Below, one piece after another: positions 44,257 through 54,996 of a stretch of DNA of 64,000 bases (positions are counted from its first letter, which is position 1; each line of letters opens with the position of its first letter). This DNA comes from Burkholderiaceae bacterium (GTDB lineage Bacteria > Pseudomonadota > Gammaproteobacteria > Burkholderiales > Burkholderiaceae). The DNA lies in the NCBI GenBank assembly GCA_947448625.1, contig CANFOT010000005.1, forward strand, positions 42,568-106,567, given 5' to 3'. Position numbers and translations under genes: made by a program. The notes beneath the pieces were generated by a model. That model was not told where the DNA came from and searched no databases. It saw only the letters and a program-made list of their open reading frames with translations.

Positions 44257-45054
44257 ATGCACCTGAAAATTCGTCACCGTACAGAATACCGCTATGAAAC
44301 GCCGGTACACTACTCCATCCAAGAGTTACGTCTCACACCACCCGATGTAGCGGGTCAAACAATCGAAAAGTGGAAAGTTAGCACGCCAATTAAAGCAAGC
44401 ACGTCACTTGATGCCTTTGAAAACCTGTACAGCGTTTTTGTTCAAGAAACCTCCTATACCTCAATGATGATTGAAGCTGAAGGGGAAGTCCACACTCAAG
44501 ATGCCTATGAATTTATCGATGCACCTAAGGCTGTATCGCCATACCATCTATTGCAGCAAACCAATTTAACGGAACCCACAGCTGAAATGCTCGAAGTTTT
44601 CTCTAGCTCGCTCCCGAAAAAAAAATCTGTTGATGAAGTTATGGCATTAGCTGCAGCAGTACAAAGCACCATCCTATACTTCCCCGGACAAACTAACTTT
44701 GCCACAACTGCCGCCCAATCCTTTGCCATGAAATCCGGCGTTTGCCAAGACCATGCGCATATCATGCTTGGCTTGTGTCGCGCCTCTGGCATTCCAGCTC
44801 GCTATGTCAGCGGCTACTTCTTTGCTGAAGACTCCCCCAATCTTGCAAGTCACGCTTGGATTGATTTCTGCGCCGACGTTGATAAAAAACTCTGGCTAAG
44901 CATTGACATCACCAATGCCTGCTTTACTGATGCCCGCCATATTCGCCTTGCTATTGGAAGGGATTACTACTCAGCAGCCCCCGTTAAAGGCGTCCGCTCG
45001 GGTGGAGGCGGTGAAGAGTTAAGCGCTAATATCTCCATTACCCAACTGATCTGA
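44257..45054 (+). CDS. Transglutaminase-like cysteine peptidase family protein
   Basis: MHLKIRHRTEYRYETPVHYSIQELRLTP; SGVCQDHAHIMLGLCRASGIPARYVSGY; ASHAWIDF. Confidence 0.93.
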   Translation: MHLKIRHRTEYRYETPVHYSIQELRLTPPDVAGQTIEKWKVSTPIKASTSLDAFENLYSVFVQETSYTSMMIEAEGEVHTQDAYEFIDAPKAVSPYHLLQQTNLTEPTAEMLEVFSSSLPKKKSVDEVMALAAAVQSTILYFPGQTNFATTAAQSFAMKSGVCQDHAHIMLGLCRASGIPARYVSGYFFAEDSPNLASHAWIDFCADVDKKLWLSIDITNACFTDARHIRLAIGRDYYSAAPVKGVRSGGGGEELSANISITQLI

Positions 45055-45115
45055 ATCAACTCTTACTGAAGTCAAGTAAGGGATAATTCCAAGAAATAAT
45101 TAAAGGGAATATGGG

Positions 45116-45997
45116 ATGACTTATTGCGTTGGGCTTTGCCTAAAAGATGGTTTAGTGTTTTTATCGGACACTCGCACTAATGCGGGTGTTGATCAAGTCG
45201 GCACCTTTAGGAAAATGTCTTTATTCCAGAAGGATAAGGATCGTTTCTTTACCCTGATGAGCGCAGGAAATTTAGCCATCACCCAAGCAGTAAAAGAAAT
45301 TTTGCTACAAGGTGAGCTTCTTGATGGCAAGAATCTATGGAATGCAGAAAGCACTCATGATGCAGCCGTTGTGATCGGCAATGCGATCAAGCGAGTTTAT
45401 GAAAGAGATCACAAGGCGCTAGAAAAGGCAGGTATTGACTTCAATTGCAACCTGATCTTTGGCGGGCAGATTAAGGGTGAGCGCCCAAGACTCTTTAATA
45501 TCTATTCTGCCGGTAATTTTATTGAGGCAACGCCTGAAACTTGTTACTTTCAGATTGGGGAGTCCAAATACGGCAAGCCAATCCTGGATAGAGTCATCAG
45601 CTTTGATACACCCCTCAATTTGGCCACTAAGTGCGCCCTGATTTCAATGGACTCAACTCTAAACAGCAATATTTCTGTTGGCCTACCACTCGATCTTCTG
45701 GTCTACGAAAAGAACTCCTTGCAAGCTAGCAAGCTCGTCACCATGGATGAATCAAACCCCTACTTCCAGATGATTCATCAACTTTGGGGTGAGAAATTAC
45801 GTTCCGCATTTAACTCCATTGCTGAGCCAAGCTGGTCGGGGGCTACACCATCCAAATCGATTGCCTCACCGGCCAAGAAAATGGGTGCGGTGCCCATTCA
45901 TCGCGCTAACAAGGCCCCAAAGAAGGCGGCCATACCTGCTAAAACTGTCGGCAAGCCAATCCCCAAGAAAAAAGTGGCTACTAAAGGTAAACGCTAA
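45116..45997 (+). CDS. Anbu-type proteasome/HslV homologue peptidase with extended basic C-terminal tail
   Basis: MTYCVGLCLKDGLVFLSDTRTNAGVDQVGTFRKMSLF with predicted N-terminal Thr after Met removal; operon with ATP-grasp, alpha-E and transglutaminase genes. Confidence 0.9.
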   Translation: MTYCVGLCLKDGLVFLSDTRTNAGVDQVGTFRKMSLFQKDKDRFFTLMSAGNLAITQAVKEILLQGELLDGKNLWNAESTHDAAVVIGNAIKRVYERDHKALEKAGIDFNCNLIFGGQIKGERPRLFNIYSAGNFIEATPETCYFQIGESKYGKPILDRVISFDTPLNLATKCALISMDSTLNSNISVGLPLDLLVYEKNSLQASKLVTMDESNPYFQMIHQLWGEKLRSAFNSIAEPSWSGATPSKSIASPAKKMGAVPIHRANKAPKKAAIPAKTVGKPIPKKKVATKGKR

Positions 45998-46018
45998 TTT
46001 AGATGATCACCCTAAAAC

Positions 46019-46051
46019 AAAAGGCCCAGACAATTTATCTGGGCCTTTTTT
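46019..46051. terminator. Intrinsic terminator, probably bidirectional, between the Anbu operon and ppsA
   Basis: AAGGCCCAGA-CAATTTA-TCTGGGCCTTTTTT: 10-bp GC-rich stem followed by a T tract, convergent gene ends on each side. Confidence 0.85.
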
Positions 46052-46084
46052 ACATCGGATTGACTTATTTTCAGTCAGAGCAAA

Positions 46085-48487
46085 TTACGCCTCTTTCTTA
46101 CCCAGCATTTCCCAAGTAGCTACTACGCTATCTGGATTGAGTGAGATTGAAGTAATGCCCTTGGCGACTAACCAGCGCGCAAAGTCTGGATGGTCTGAAG
46201 GGCCTTGACCACAAATACCAACATATTTATTTTGCTTACGACAAGCCTCAATTGAGCGAGCAATCATGAACTCAACCGCAGGATCACGTTCATCAAAATC
46301 GATTGCCAACAACTCCATACCGGAGTCCCGATCTAGACCGAGAGTTAACTGAGTCATATCGTTTGAACCAATTGAGAATCCATCAAAGTGTTCGAGGAAT
46401 TGATCCGCCAAAATAGCATTAGATGGGATCTCGCACATCATAATGAGGCGCAAACCTTTTTCACCGCGCTTGAGGCCAAACTTTGCCATCATGTCAATCA
46501 CGCGTTCAGCTTGCTTAATGGTACGAACAAACGGTACCATGATCTCAACGTTATCCAGGCCCATATCTTCACGAACGCGCTTCATTGCTGCGCACTCTAA
46601 GGCAAAGGCCTCGCCGAAATCTGCTGATACGTAACGTGATGCGCCACGGAATCCTAGCATTGGGTTCTCTTCGTCTGGCTCATAGCGTGAACCACCAATG
46701 AGTTTCTTGTACTCATTTGACTTAAAGTCAGACAAACGCACGATCACAGGTTTTGGATAGAAAGCAGCAGCAATCGTTGCTACACCTTCAACCAACTTAT
46801 CTTCGTAGAACTGCCGTGGGCTTGCATAACCGCGAGCAACGCTTTCAACAGCACGCTTGAGATCGGGGTCAATGTTTGGATATTCCAACACAGCCCGTGG
46901 GTGCACACCAATGTAGTTATTGATGATGAACTCGAGACGAGCCAAACCAACACCGGCATTCGGGATTTGACAGAAATCAAAGGCTAACTGAGGATTACCA
47001 ATATTCATGGTGATCTTTACTGGTATCTCTGGCAATACGCCACGAGAAACTTCAGTCACCTCAGTTTCAATCAAGCCATCATAAATATGACCTTCGTCAC
47101 CTTCCGCACAAGATACGGTAACCATCATGCCGTCCTGCAGATGCTCAGTCGCATCGCCACAACCCACCACCGCAGGAACACCTAACTCACGCGCAATAAT
47201 CGCTGCGTGACAAGTACGGCCGCCGCGATTAGTCACAATCGCAGAAGCGCGCTTCATTACTGGCTCCCAGTTAGGATCAGTCATATCGGCAACCAATACA
47301 TCACCCGGTTGAACGCGATCCATCTCGCTTGGGTCACGAATAACGCGAACTGGGCCCGCACCAATCTTTTGACCAATCGCACGACCTTTAGCAAGAACCT
47401 TAGATGTGCCTTTGAGTTTGTAACGCATCTCAACCTGGCCAGCAGCTTGACTCTTCACGGTCTCTGGGCGCGCTTGCAAGATGTAAATACGACCATCTTG
47501 ACCATCTTTACCCCACTCGATATCCATTGGACGACCGTAGTGCTTTTCAATAATCACGGCATATTTTGCTAATTCGGTAATGTCGGCATCCTCCAATGAA
47601 AAACGATTGCGTTTTTCTGGGGCAACATCAACAGTGATTACCTTCTCAGCAGAGCCTGCAGGTGCGAATTGCATCTGAATTAATTTAGAGCCTAAAGAGC
47701 GACGGATAATCGCCTTCTTATCCTGCGCTAAAGTGGTTTTGAATACATAGAACTCATCCGGATTCACAGCACCCTGCACTACTGTCTCACCCAAGCCATA
47801 GCTTGAAGTAATAAACACCACATCTTCAAAACCAGACTCAGTATCCAAGGTAAACATGACACCAGCGGCGCCTAGGTCAGAACGCACCATGCGCTGAATA
47901 CCGGCAGATAAGGCAACTTCAGCGTGAGCAAAGCCCTTATGTACGCGGTAAGAAATTGCACGATCGTTATACAAAGAGGCAAATACTTCACGAATCTTCT
48001 TCAGAACATCGTCAATGCCTTCAACGTTCAAAAATGTTTCTTGTTGTCCGGCAAATGAAGCGTCAGGCAAATCTTCTGCAGTCGCAGAAGAGCGGACTGC
48101 AAAAGAGCCTTTGCCAGAATCATCTAACTTCTTAAATGCCGTACGAATCTCTTCATCAAGACGCGGTTGGAACGGAGCAGTCTCAATCCAGCCACGAATT
48201 TCTTTGCCTGCTTCAGCTAAGGCGCGCACATCATCAATATTGAGATTTTCCAAACGCTGCTGAATGCGCTCAGTCAAATTGTTGTGTTCTAAGAAATCAC
48301 GAAATGCCAGTGAAGTGGTTGCAAATCCAGTAGGCACACGAACACCCGTAGAAGACAACTGAGAAATCATTTCACCGAGTGAAGCATTTTTACCGCCGAC
48401 TGACTCAACATCAGTCATTCGGAGTTGCTCAAAAGGCAAAACGTAAGCGTTTTCTACACTGCTATTTTGTTGCTGTTGGTTGGACAT
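46085..48487 (-). CDS. ppsA: Phosphoenolpyruvate synthase
   Basis: [71 protein letters not shown]. Confidence 0.96.
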   Translation of the reverse strand: MSNQQQQNSSVENAYVLPFEQLRMTDVESVGGKNASLGEMISQLSSTGVRVPTGFATTSLAFRDFLEHNNLTERIQQRLENLNIDDVRALAEAGKEIRGWIETAPFQPRLDEEIRTAFKKLDDSGKGSFAVRSSATAEDLPDASFAGQQETFLNVEGIDDVLKKIREVFASLYNDRAISYRVHKGFAHAEVALSAGIQRMVRSDLGAAGVMFTLDTESGFEDVVFITSSYGLGETVVQGAVNPDEFYVFKTTLAQDKKAIIRRSLGSKLIQMQFAPAGSAEKVITVDVAPEKRNRFSLEDADITELAKYAVIIEKHYGRPMDIEWGKDGQDGRIYILQARPETVKSQAAGQVEMRYKLKGTSKVLAKGRAIGQKIGAGPVRVIRDPSEMDRVQPGDVLVADMTDPNWEPVMKRASAIVTNRGGRTCHAAIIARELGVPAVVGCGDATEHLQDGMMVTVSCAEGDEGHIYDGLIETEVTEVSRGVLPEIPVKITMNIGNPQLAFDFCQIPNAGVGLARLEFIINNYIGVHPRAVLEYPNIDPDLKRAVESVARGYASPRQFYEDKLVEGVATIAAAFYPKPVIVRLSDFKSNEYKKLIGGSRYEPDEENPMLGFRGASRYVSADFGEAFALECAAMKRVREDMGLDNVEIMVPFVRTIKQAERVIDMMAKFGLKRGEKGLRLIMMCEIPSNAILADQFLEHFDGFSIGSNDMTQLTLGLDRDSGMELLAIDFDERDPAVEFMIARSIEACRKQNKYVGICGQGPSDHPDFARWLVAKGITSISLNPDSVVATWEMLGKKEA

Positions 48488-48593
48488 AAAATACTCTCTA
48501 AAGATAAGGAAACTGGTCGAGCGGCCGAATAAAATACGGCATACTTCAATAACTTCATATTGTAGTGCTGACCACGACTTTTAGGCCAATCTC

Positions 48594-49421
48594 ATGTCTA
48601 CCCAAACCCGCATTGTTTTTATTGTTTCTGACGGCACCGGCATTACCGCCGAGAACTTCAGCCAATCGATTTTGGCCCAATTTGAGGCTACTTTTAAGCA
48701 CATTCGGGTGCCTTTCGTAGATAGCCCTGAAAAAGCCCATGATGCCGTTTCTAGCATCAATCAAGCGGCCTCCAAATACGGGGTGCAACCCATCGTTTTC
48801 ACTACTTTAGTGAATCCCGAGCTCAACAAGATTGTCGGCAAGGCTAATGGCTTGATTTTGGACATGTTTCAGACTTTTGTGGCACCTTTAGAGCAGGCCC
48901 TAGGCGTCAAGTCAACCCATGCCATGAACCGCCTCCACCACAATGCCGATACCGAGGCCTACAAAAACCGGATTGAGGCCATTAACTATTCCCTAGCCCA
49001 CGATGATGGCCAATCGAACCGCAACCTGGCGGAAGCGGATGTCATTCTCGTCGGTATATCTCGGGTGGGTAAAACACCAACCAGCCTTTACTTGGCCATG
49101 CAATATGGCATGAAGGCAGCTAACTACCCCCTCATTCCAGAAGATTTTGAACGTGGGCAACTACCAAAAGATTTAATCCCCTACCGCAATAAGATTTTTG
49201 GCTTGATGATCGATGCAGAGAGGCTATCGGAGATACGTAATGAGCGGCGCCCAGGCAGTAACTATGCCAAGCTAGAAAACTGCCGTTATGAGATTAATGA
49301 AGCCACCGCCATGATGAAAAAAGAATCTATTCCTTGGGTAGCCACAACTAGCAAATCGATTGAAGAGATCGCTACCACCGTATTGCAATCTATTAAGTCA
49401 GATAAAACAATCCTGGGCTAG
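48594..49421 (+). CDS. ppsR: PEP synthase regulatory kinase/pyrophosphorylase (DUF299 family)
   Basis: FIVSDGTGITAENFSQSIL; MNRLHHNADTEAYKNRIEAINYSLAHDDG; DVILVGISRVGKTPTSLYLAMQYG; divergent from ppsA. Confidence 0.94.
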   Translation: MSTQTRIVFIVSDGTGITAENFSQSILAQFEATFKHIRVPFVDSPEKAHDAVSSINQAASKYGVQPIVFTTLVNPELNKIVGKANGLILDMFQTFVAPLEQALGVKSTHAMNRLHHNADTEAYKNRIEAINYSLAHDDGQSNRNLAEADVILVGISRVGKTPTSLYLAMQYGMKAANYPLIPEDFERGQLPKDLIPYRNKIFGLMIDAERLSEIRNERRPGSNYAKLENCRYEINEATAMMKKESIPWVATTSKSIEEIATTVLQSIKSDKTILG

Positions 49422-49456
49422 TCCTTTTATTTATTTTGCTTCGCCGTGTCTTTTCT

Positions 49457-50281
49457 CTAGCTACGGCGCACTCTCACCGTTTCAAATAAACAGATAGCTG
49501 CAGCGGTAGATACATTCAAGGACTCCACTCGCGGGTCAATTGGTATAGAAACGCCTTTAGCTTGAGCCATAAGGTCTTCAGAAACGCCCTGACCTTCACT
49601 TCCCATCACCCAAGCAACTGGGTGGATTAACACCTTTGGCATATTAAAGAGATCGAGCTCAGCATCGGCAGTAGCAGCTAACAAAGGTGCAGTCACTGCA
49701 CTGAGTACTTGCTGAGTTGACCAGCCCTCATAAAGATCAAGCAATCGATGTGCTCCCATACCAGCGCGCAACACCTTGCTTGACCATAGGTGAGCACATC
49801 CAGTAATTGCAATCACTTGAGTAATGCCTGCTGCTGCGGCAGTGCGCAAAATAGAACCTACATTTCCTGCGTCTTGTATGCGATCCAGAATAATGACATC
49901 ACCAGAAATCGTAGCAACGGACTTCTGTGGATTTAAAGCTGTTTGAGGAAGATCTAACAGCCCTGCGATCTGAGGGGCGTTGACTAAATCAGTCAGCAAG
50001 TCCCATAAGCCCTTATCAAGCTGATAGACCCGAGTCTCAGGACAAATTTCTACATGGTCGTATACAGCCTGGGCAATTTCTGGGTTTTGCAAACCCAACT
50101 CAGAGGTGATCAGGGTCTTAAGTGCTGGATTACCCACCCAGGTTTGCACTAAATGAATGCCCTCCAATAAGGCCTGACCGCAAGCAAATCTTGCCTTTTG
50201 ACCTTTGGGGCCTGTAGCCTGTAATTGTCGAACGTCCCTGAATAAGGCGTTGTCTTTTGAGCTAATAAATTCAATTTTCAT
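49457..50281 (-). CDS. TrmH/SpoU family RNA methyltransferase
   Basis: DRIQDAGNVGSILRTAAAAGI; VMGSEGQGVS; IPIDPRVESLNVSTAAAICLFE. Confidence 0.9.
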   Translation of the reverse strand: MKIEFISSKDNALFRDVRQLQATGPKGQKARFACGQALLEGIHLVQTWVGNPALKTLITSELGLQNPEIAQAVYDHVEICPETRVYQLDKGLWDLLTDLVNAPQIAGLLDLPQTALNPQKSVATISGDVIILDRIQDAGNVGSILRTAAAAGITQVIAITGCAHLWSSKVLRAGMGAHRLLDLYEGWSTQQVLSAVTAPLLAATADAELDLFNMPKVLIHPVAWVMGSEGQGVSEDLMAQAKGVSIPIDPRVESLNVSTAAAICLFETVRVRRS

Positions 50282-50289
50282 AGATGGGA

Positions 50290-50883
50290 TTATCGATCAT
50301 GAAGTGCCAACACATTGCGGACGGGGGAAAAGCTGCGGCGATGCTCGGAGCAGGCGCCAAACTCTTTTAAGGCGGCAAAATGTGCCTCTGTTGGGTACCC
50401 CATGTGCTGAGCAAAACCGTACTGCGGATGCAGTTCATGCAAAGCCAGCATTTGACGGTCACGAGTAACTTTGGCCAAGATAGAGGCCGCTGAAATTGCA
50501 GGCTCCTTAGTATCACCCTTGATAATTGCCTCGGCCGAGATGGGGAGCGTAGGACAGCGATTACCATCAATGAGGGCTTTTTCTGGCCAAGCACCCAAAC
50601 GCGTAGTGAGATCTTCAATGGCTCGCCGCATTGCCAACATGGTTGCCTGCAATATATTGATCTCATCAATCTCTGCCGGACTAGCCTCACCAATACCCCA
50701 AGCTTTTGCCTTGAGCTGAATCTGCTCAAATAGAAATTCACGTCTGGCAGCTGATAACTTTTTGGAATCCTTTAATCCAGCGATGGGATTCTCGGGATCT
50801 AGAACAACAGCACCAGCAACAACTGCACCCGCCAATGGTCCACGCCCTGCTTCATCGACACCACATACCCAAATCACGCTCAC
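50290..50883 (-). CDS. rnhB: Ribonuclease HII
   Basis: [48 protein letters not shown]. Confidence 0.95.
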   Translation of the reverse strand: MSVIWVCGVDEAGRGPLAGAVVAGAVVLDPENPIAGLKDSKKLSAARREFLFEQIQLKAKAWGIGEASPAEIDEINILQATMLAMRRAIEDLTTRLGAWPEKALIDGNRCPTLPISAEAIIKGDTKEPAISAASILAKVTRDRQMLALHELHPQYGFAQHMGYPTEAHFAALKEFGACSEHRRSFSPVRNVLALHDR

Positions 50884-52133
50884 GCATGAACCCGATTTTT
50901 ACCGGCGGCGATAGTTTGCGCTACAGCCTGCGCAACTAATAAACCCGTCGGCCTACGCAAGGTCTCATGCATTTCCGCAAAACGTGTTTTCAGTTGAGTA
51001 ACTTTGCTGGGATTGTTTAACCAAACCAATAGTGCGTCGGCTAAGTTAGCCGGAGTAGCAGCATCCTGCAGAAGCTCTGGGACAACGAACTCACCACATA
51101 AAATATTTGGTAAACCGACGTACGGTAAATAACCCTGCCGCTTCATAATCTGCGCAGTCAACCAAGGCACCTTATAGGAAATCACCATAGGTTTTTTCCA
51201 AAGCGCAGCCTGTAATGTCGCTGTACCGCTGGCAATCAACACTACATCTGCAGCCTCCAATACGGCGTCGGCCTCACCATCAATTAAATAAATACTGAGC
51301 GCAGGATTTGTCTCTAAAGTGTTGTTGAGTAAATTCTCAAGCGAGCTACGCAAGCGTGGTGTAGCAACTGGAATAATAAAATGCAGAGCTTGTCCTGGCA
51401 TGCGCTTTGCAAGCTCTGCCATTGTTTCGAAAAAAACCGGCGCAATATGCTCAATCTCTGAGCTGCGACTACCCGGCAGAACGGAGACAACAATCCCACT
51501 CAATGTATTGATGGGAAGATTTAATAGACTTTCGATTCTCTGTTTCGCGTTAGCTGGGTTTGACTCCAAGGGAATCTCGCTCGCCAGTGGGTGGCCTACA
51601 TATGTAGCACTCATGCCAGCGCGTTCGTAAATCTCAGTTTCAAAGGGGAAGATGCAGAGCATGCGCTCTACAGCCTGCTTAATTTTTGTAATGCGCCCCG
51701 CGCGCCATGCCCAAATGGATGGGGATACAAAGTGCAAGGTGGGAATGCCCGCTTTTCTCAAAGCTAACTCAACGCCTAAATTAAAGTCAGGCGCATCAAC
51801 GCCGAGATATACGTCGGGACGACCTTCGCCAAGTAGATTAGTAATGAGTTCTTTACGTAGCCTCAGAATGGCGGGCAACTGTTTGATAGCCTCTACGTAA
51901 CCACGCACACTCAATGTCTCCATTGGCCAATCCGACCGCAAACCTTCTGCCTGCATACGCGGACCACCAATACCATAGACCTCTAAATTGGAGGTATCGG
52001 GGATCTGCTTTAGCGCACTCAATACTGGCGCAGCCAGCAAGTCACCCGAAGGCTCTCCGGCAACACAAGCAAGTTTGGACACTAGACTTACTCTATCGAA
52101 TAATGCCGCGTGTAGAGGCGGCAATAAAGTCAT
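50880..52133 (-). CDS. lpxB: Lipid-A-disaccharide synthase (start uncertain; the listed ATG overlaps lpxA by about 40 nt)
   Basis: [54 protein letters not shown]. Confidence 0.93.
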   Translation of the reverse strand: MTLLPPLHAALFDRVSLVSKLACVAGEPSGDLLAAPVLSALKQIPDTSNLEVYGIGGPRMQAEGLRSDWPMETLSVRGYVEAIKQLPAILRLRKELITNLLGEGRPDVYLGVDAPDFNLGVELALRKAGIPTLHFVSPSIWAWRAGRITKIKQAVERMLCIFPFETEIYERAGMSATYVGHPLASEIPLESNPANAKQRIESLLNLPINTLSGIVVSVLPGSRSSEIEHIAPVFFETMAELAKRMPGQALHFIIPVATPRLRSSLENLLNNTLETNPALSIYLIDGEADAVLEAADVVLIASGTATLQAALWKKPMVISYKVPWLTAQIMKRQGYLPYVGLPNILCGEFVVPELLQDAATPANLADALLVWLNNPSKVTQLKTRFAEMHETLRRPTGLLVAQAVAQTIAAGKNRVHA

Positions 52134-52890
52134 GGAACTCTGTTAACTTTTCTGCAGTAGCGACATCAGATGCGCTGGCAATCGCCATCTTCTGAATCTC
52201 CACCTTAGCCTCTTCAAAACTTAAGCCATCTTTATAGAGAACCTTGTATGCCTGACGCAATGCAGAAATGGTTTCGCTTGAGAAACCACGTCGCTTGAGG
52301 CCTTCCACGTTAATGCCGTGTGGAGAAGCCTTATCACCAGCTGCAATCACAAAGGGCGGAATGTCCTGCACCAATGCAGAAGCACCACCAAGCATTGCGT
52401 GCTGTCCAATGCGAACAAATTGATGCACACCAGACATGCCGCCCATAATTGCCCAGTCACTAACCTTCACGTGTCCAGCAATTTGCGCATTGCTAGAAAA
52501 AATCGTGTGGTTACCAATTTGGCAGTCATGTGCAATATGCACATAAGCCATGATCCAGTTGTCATTGCCAATACGGGTGATACCCTCATCCTGCGAGGTG
52601 CCCGTATGAATAGTGGTGAACTCACGAATGGTATTGCGGTCACCAATAATTAATTGCGTAGGCTCGCCACGGTATTTCATATCCTGAGGAGCGCCACCGA
52701 TAGCAGCAAAATGGGCAAAGATATTTTCTTTTCCGATCGTGGTGTAGCCCTCGATCACACTATGGGAGCCTATCTTGCTACCACCGCCGATTTTGACATT
52801 CGGCCCAATAACAGAATAAGGACCAATCTCTACGTCGCTAGCGATTTCGGCCTTGCTATCAACTACAGCGGATGCATGAATCCGAGTCAT
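52093..52890 (-). CDS. lpxA: Acyl-ACP--UDP-N-acetylglucosamine O-acyltransferase
   Basis: [35 protein letters not shown] hexapeptide repeats; [23 protein letters not shown]. Confidence 0.96.
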   Translation of the reverse strand: MTRIHASAVVDSKAEIASDVEIGPYSVIGPNVKIGGGSKIGSHSVIEGYTTIGKENIFAHFAAIGGAPQDMKYRGEPTQLIIGDRNTIREFTTIHTGTSQDEGITRIGNDNWIMAYVHIAHDCQIGNHTIFSSNAQIAGHVKVSDWAIMGGMSGVHQFVRIGQHAMLGGASALVQDIPPFVIAAGDKASPHGINVEGLKRRGFSSETISALRQAYKVLYKDGLSFEEAKVEIQKMAIASASDVATAEKLTEFHDFIAASTRGIIR

Positions 52891-53339
52891 TACGCACCTT
52901 TCGTACGAACAGCACAAGTGATATTCGCTTCAGCAGCCAATTCACCATCGACCGTAGCCTGCACCTGGAACTTATAAATACCAGCACGTTCACGCTCTAA
53001 TTTAGCTGTCATGATGAGCTGATCACCGGGTAACACTGGCTTCTTAAAGCGGGCGCCATCGATACCAGCAAAGTAGTAAACAGCATTCTCTTCACGCACC
53101 TCAGAAAAAGTAAGGAGCGCCGCAGTTTGAGCAAGCGCTTCAATAATCAGAACTCCAGGCATTACTGGAAAATCTGGAAAGTGGCCTTGAAAGAACGGCT
53201 CATTCATTGTCACATTCTTGAGCGCAGTAATGCTTTGGCGGGGCTCAATCTCCAATACCCTGTCAACCAATAAAAAAGGGTAGCGATGCGGTAACAACTT
53301 CAAAATTTGATTGATGTCGATGGCGATGGGTTTGCTCAT
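52890..53339 (-). CDS. fabZ: 3-hydroxyacyl-[acyl-carrier-protein] dehydratase
   Basis: [47 protein letters not shown]. Confidence 0.96.
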   Translation of the reverse strand: MSKPIAIDINQILKLLPHRYPFLLVDRVLEIEPRQSITALKNVTMNEPFFQGHFPDFPVMPGVLIIEALAQTAALLTFSEVREENAVYYFAGIDGARFKKPVLPGDQLIMTAKLERERAGIYKFQVQATVDGELAAEANITCAVRTKGA

Positions 53340-53389
53340 GTATTTACCTACTGAATAAAGTTTTCAAATTTTTTAATGTGGTGACGAAG

Positions 53390-54445
53390 TTATTTAGATT
53401 TATCTAATAATCGCAAGCGTTGACGTATTTTATCGAGACCCCGTAAAATCGCCGCGTTTTTCTCCCATGCGCTATGAAGCATTGAAGGATAAACACCGGT
53501 GTAATGCTGGCCTGGCTCTGTAATCGAGCGAATAATTGAAGTATTACCAGATACCGTTGTTCTATCTGCAATAGTCAGATGCCCAGCAAAATTCGCTGCA
53601 CCGCCAATAATGCAGAAGTTACCAATCTTAGTGCTTCCTGAAATCGCCGCACAACCGGCAATCACGCAGCAATTACCAATCACCACGTTATGCGCAATTT
53701 GGACTTGATTATCAATCTTGGTACCACTACCAATAATGGTATTGCTCATGGCGCCACGATCAATAGTCGTTGATGCACCGATTTCCACATCATTTCCAAT
53801 GGCAACCGCTCCAGTTTGCGGAATCTTCACCCACTCACCACCAGCAGCGGAAAAGTCAGGGGCAAAACCAAAGCCATCTGCACCAATCACTGCCCCGCTG
53901 TGAATAATGCAGCGTTCACCAATAGTGATTTCCGAGTAAATCGATACATTGGGGTAAATAAGTGTGTCACTGCCAAGACTGGAGTTTCTTGCGATAGAGG
54001 TATTGCCCAGCAAAATAACTCGTTCGCCCAATTTCACGCCAGGGCCAATTTGTACAAACGGTCCGATATGGCAGTTTGGAGGAATACTTACCGATGGGTC
54101 AATGACAGCACTGGAGTGGACGCCCGGCGCATAAACGGGAGCCGCTGTTTTTGCAAAGTGCTGCGCCATTCTGGCGAAAGTAGCATAAGGATTTTTAGAG
54201 ACAAAATACACGCGCTGGGCAGAATGCACGCTCGGATTTGCCTGTAAGAAATCAAGATCTGCCTTGCTGACGATCAAGCCACCAGCCGAGCTATCACTGG
54301 CCTGCTGGCGATAAAGAGGATTAGAGAGAAAGGATATTTCGCTTGATTTAGCTCGCTCGAGAGGCGCCAACCCCTGGAGCGCGAGGGAGCCATCCCCCAC
54401 CAAGCTTACTTGAAACTGTTCGGCCAGCTCGATGGCGGTGGGCAT
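53390..54445 (-). CDS. lpxD: UDP-3-O-(3-hydroxymyristoyl)glucosamine N-acyltransferase
   Basis: Hexapeptide repeats; [52 protein letters not shown]. Confidence 0.96.
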   Translation of the reverse strand: MPTAIELAEQFQVSLVGDGSLALQGLAPLERAKSSEISFLSNPLYRQQASDSSAGGLIVSKADLDFLQANPSVHSAQRVYFVSKNPYATFARMAQHFAKTAAPVYAPGVHSSAVIDPSVSIPPNCHIGPFVQIGPGVKLGERVILLGNTSIARNSSLGSDTLIYPNVSIYSEITIGERCIIHSGAVIGADGFGFAPDFSAAGGEWVKIPQTGAVAIGNDVEIGASTTIDRGAMSNTIIGSGTKIDNQVQIAHNVVIGNCCVIAGCAAISGSTKIGNFCIIGGAANFAGHLTIADRTTVSGNTSIIRSITEPGQHYTGVYPSMLHSAWEKNAAILRGLDKIRQRLRLLDKSK

Positions 54446-54450
54446 AAAAC

Positions 54451-54978
54451 TTACTTAAGACTATTCAAAGCCTTGATGACATCATCAGTAACGTCAATCT
54501 TTGGATTGGCGTAGGCTGGGTCCTGAATAATGACATCAATTTTTCTTTGGTCGGCAATTTGCTTGAGCGCTTGATTGGCTTTTTCAGCAATCTTGGCGCG
54601 CTCTTCAAAGTTACGCTGATTCAAATCCTCAGTATATTCACGCTGCTTGCGTTGAAGCTCACGGTCTTGATCGGACAACTCGCGCTGGCGACGCACGCGA
54701 TCTGCCTCGGACATAACAGCTGAATCACGATCTAATTTTTCAGCGGCAGACTTAATTTTTTGGGCGCTTTCACGAATTTCGTTCTGACGCTTCATAAACT
54801 CGTTTTGCAACTTAGTCTGACTTGCTTGGGCCATATTGGACTCGTTGAATACTTTCTCAACGTTCACAGCGGCAACCCGAGTACCAACCTCTTGGGCAAG
54901 TGCCTGTGGCAAGGCAATGGCAGAAGCAATAGCGATTACGCCGAACTGAATCCATTTCAAAGATAGATGAAGCTTCAT
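54451..54978 (-). CDS. OmpH/Skp family periplasmic chaperone
   Basis: Signal peptide; [27 protein letters not shown]; between lpxD and bamA. Confidence 0.9.
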   Translation of the reverse strand: MKLHLSLKWIQFGVIAIASAIALPQALAQEVGTRVAAVNVEKVFNESNMAQASQTKLQNEFMKRQNEIRESAQKIKSAAEKLDRDSAVMSEADRVRRQRELSDQDRELQRKQREYTEDLNQRNFEERAKIAEKANQALKQIADQRKIDVIIQDPAYANPKIDVTDDVIKALNSLK

Positions 54979-54996
54979 AAAACTTTCCTTAAGCAA

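Noticed and set aside
49443-49469. CGCCGT...ACGGCG inverted repeat between ppsR and the RNA methyltransferase gene
   Set aside because: Six-bp stem with a 15-nt loop that extends into the methyltransferase coding end; too weak to call a terminator.
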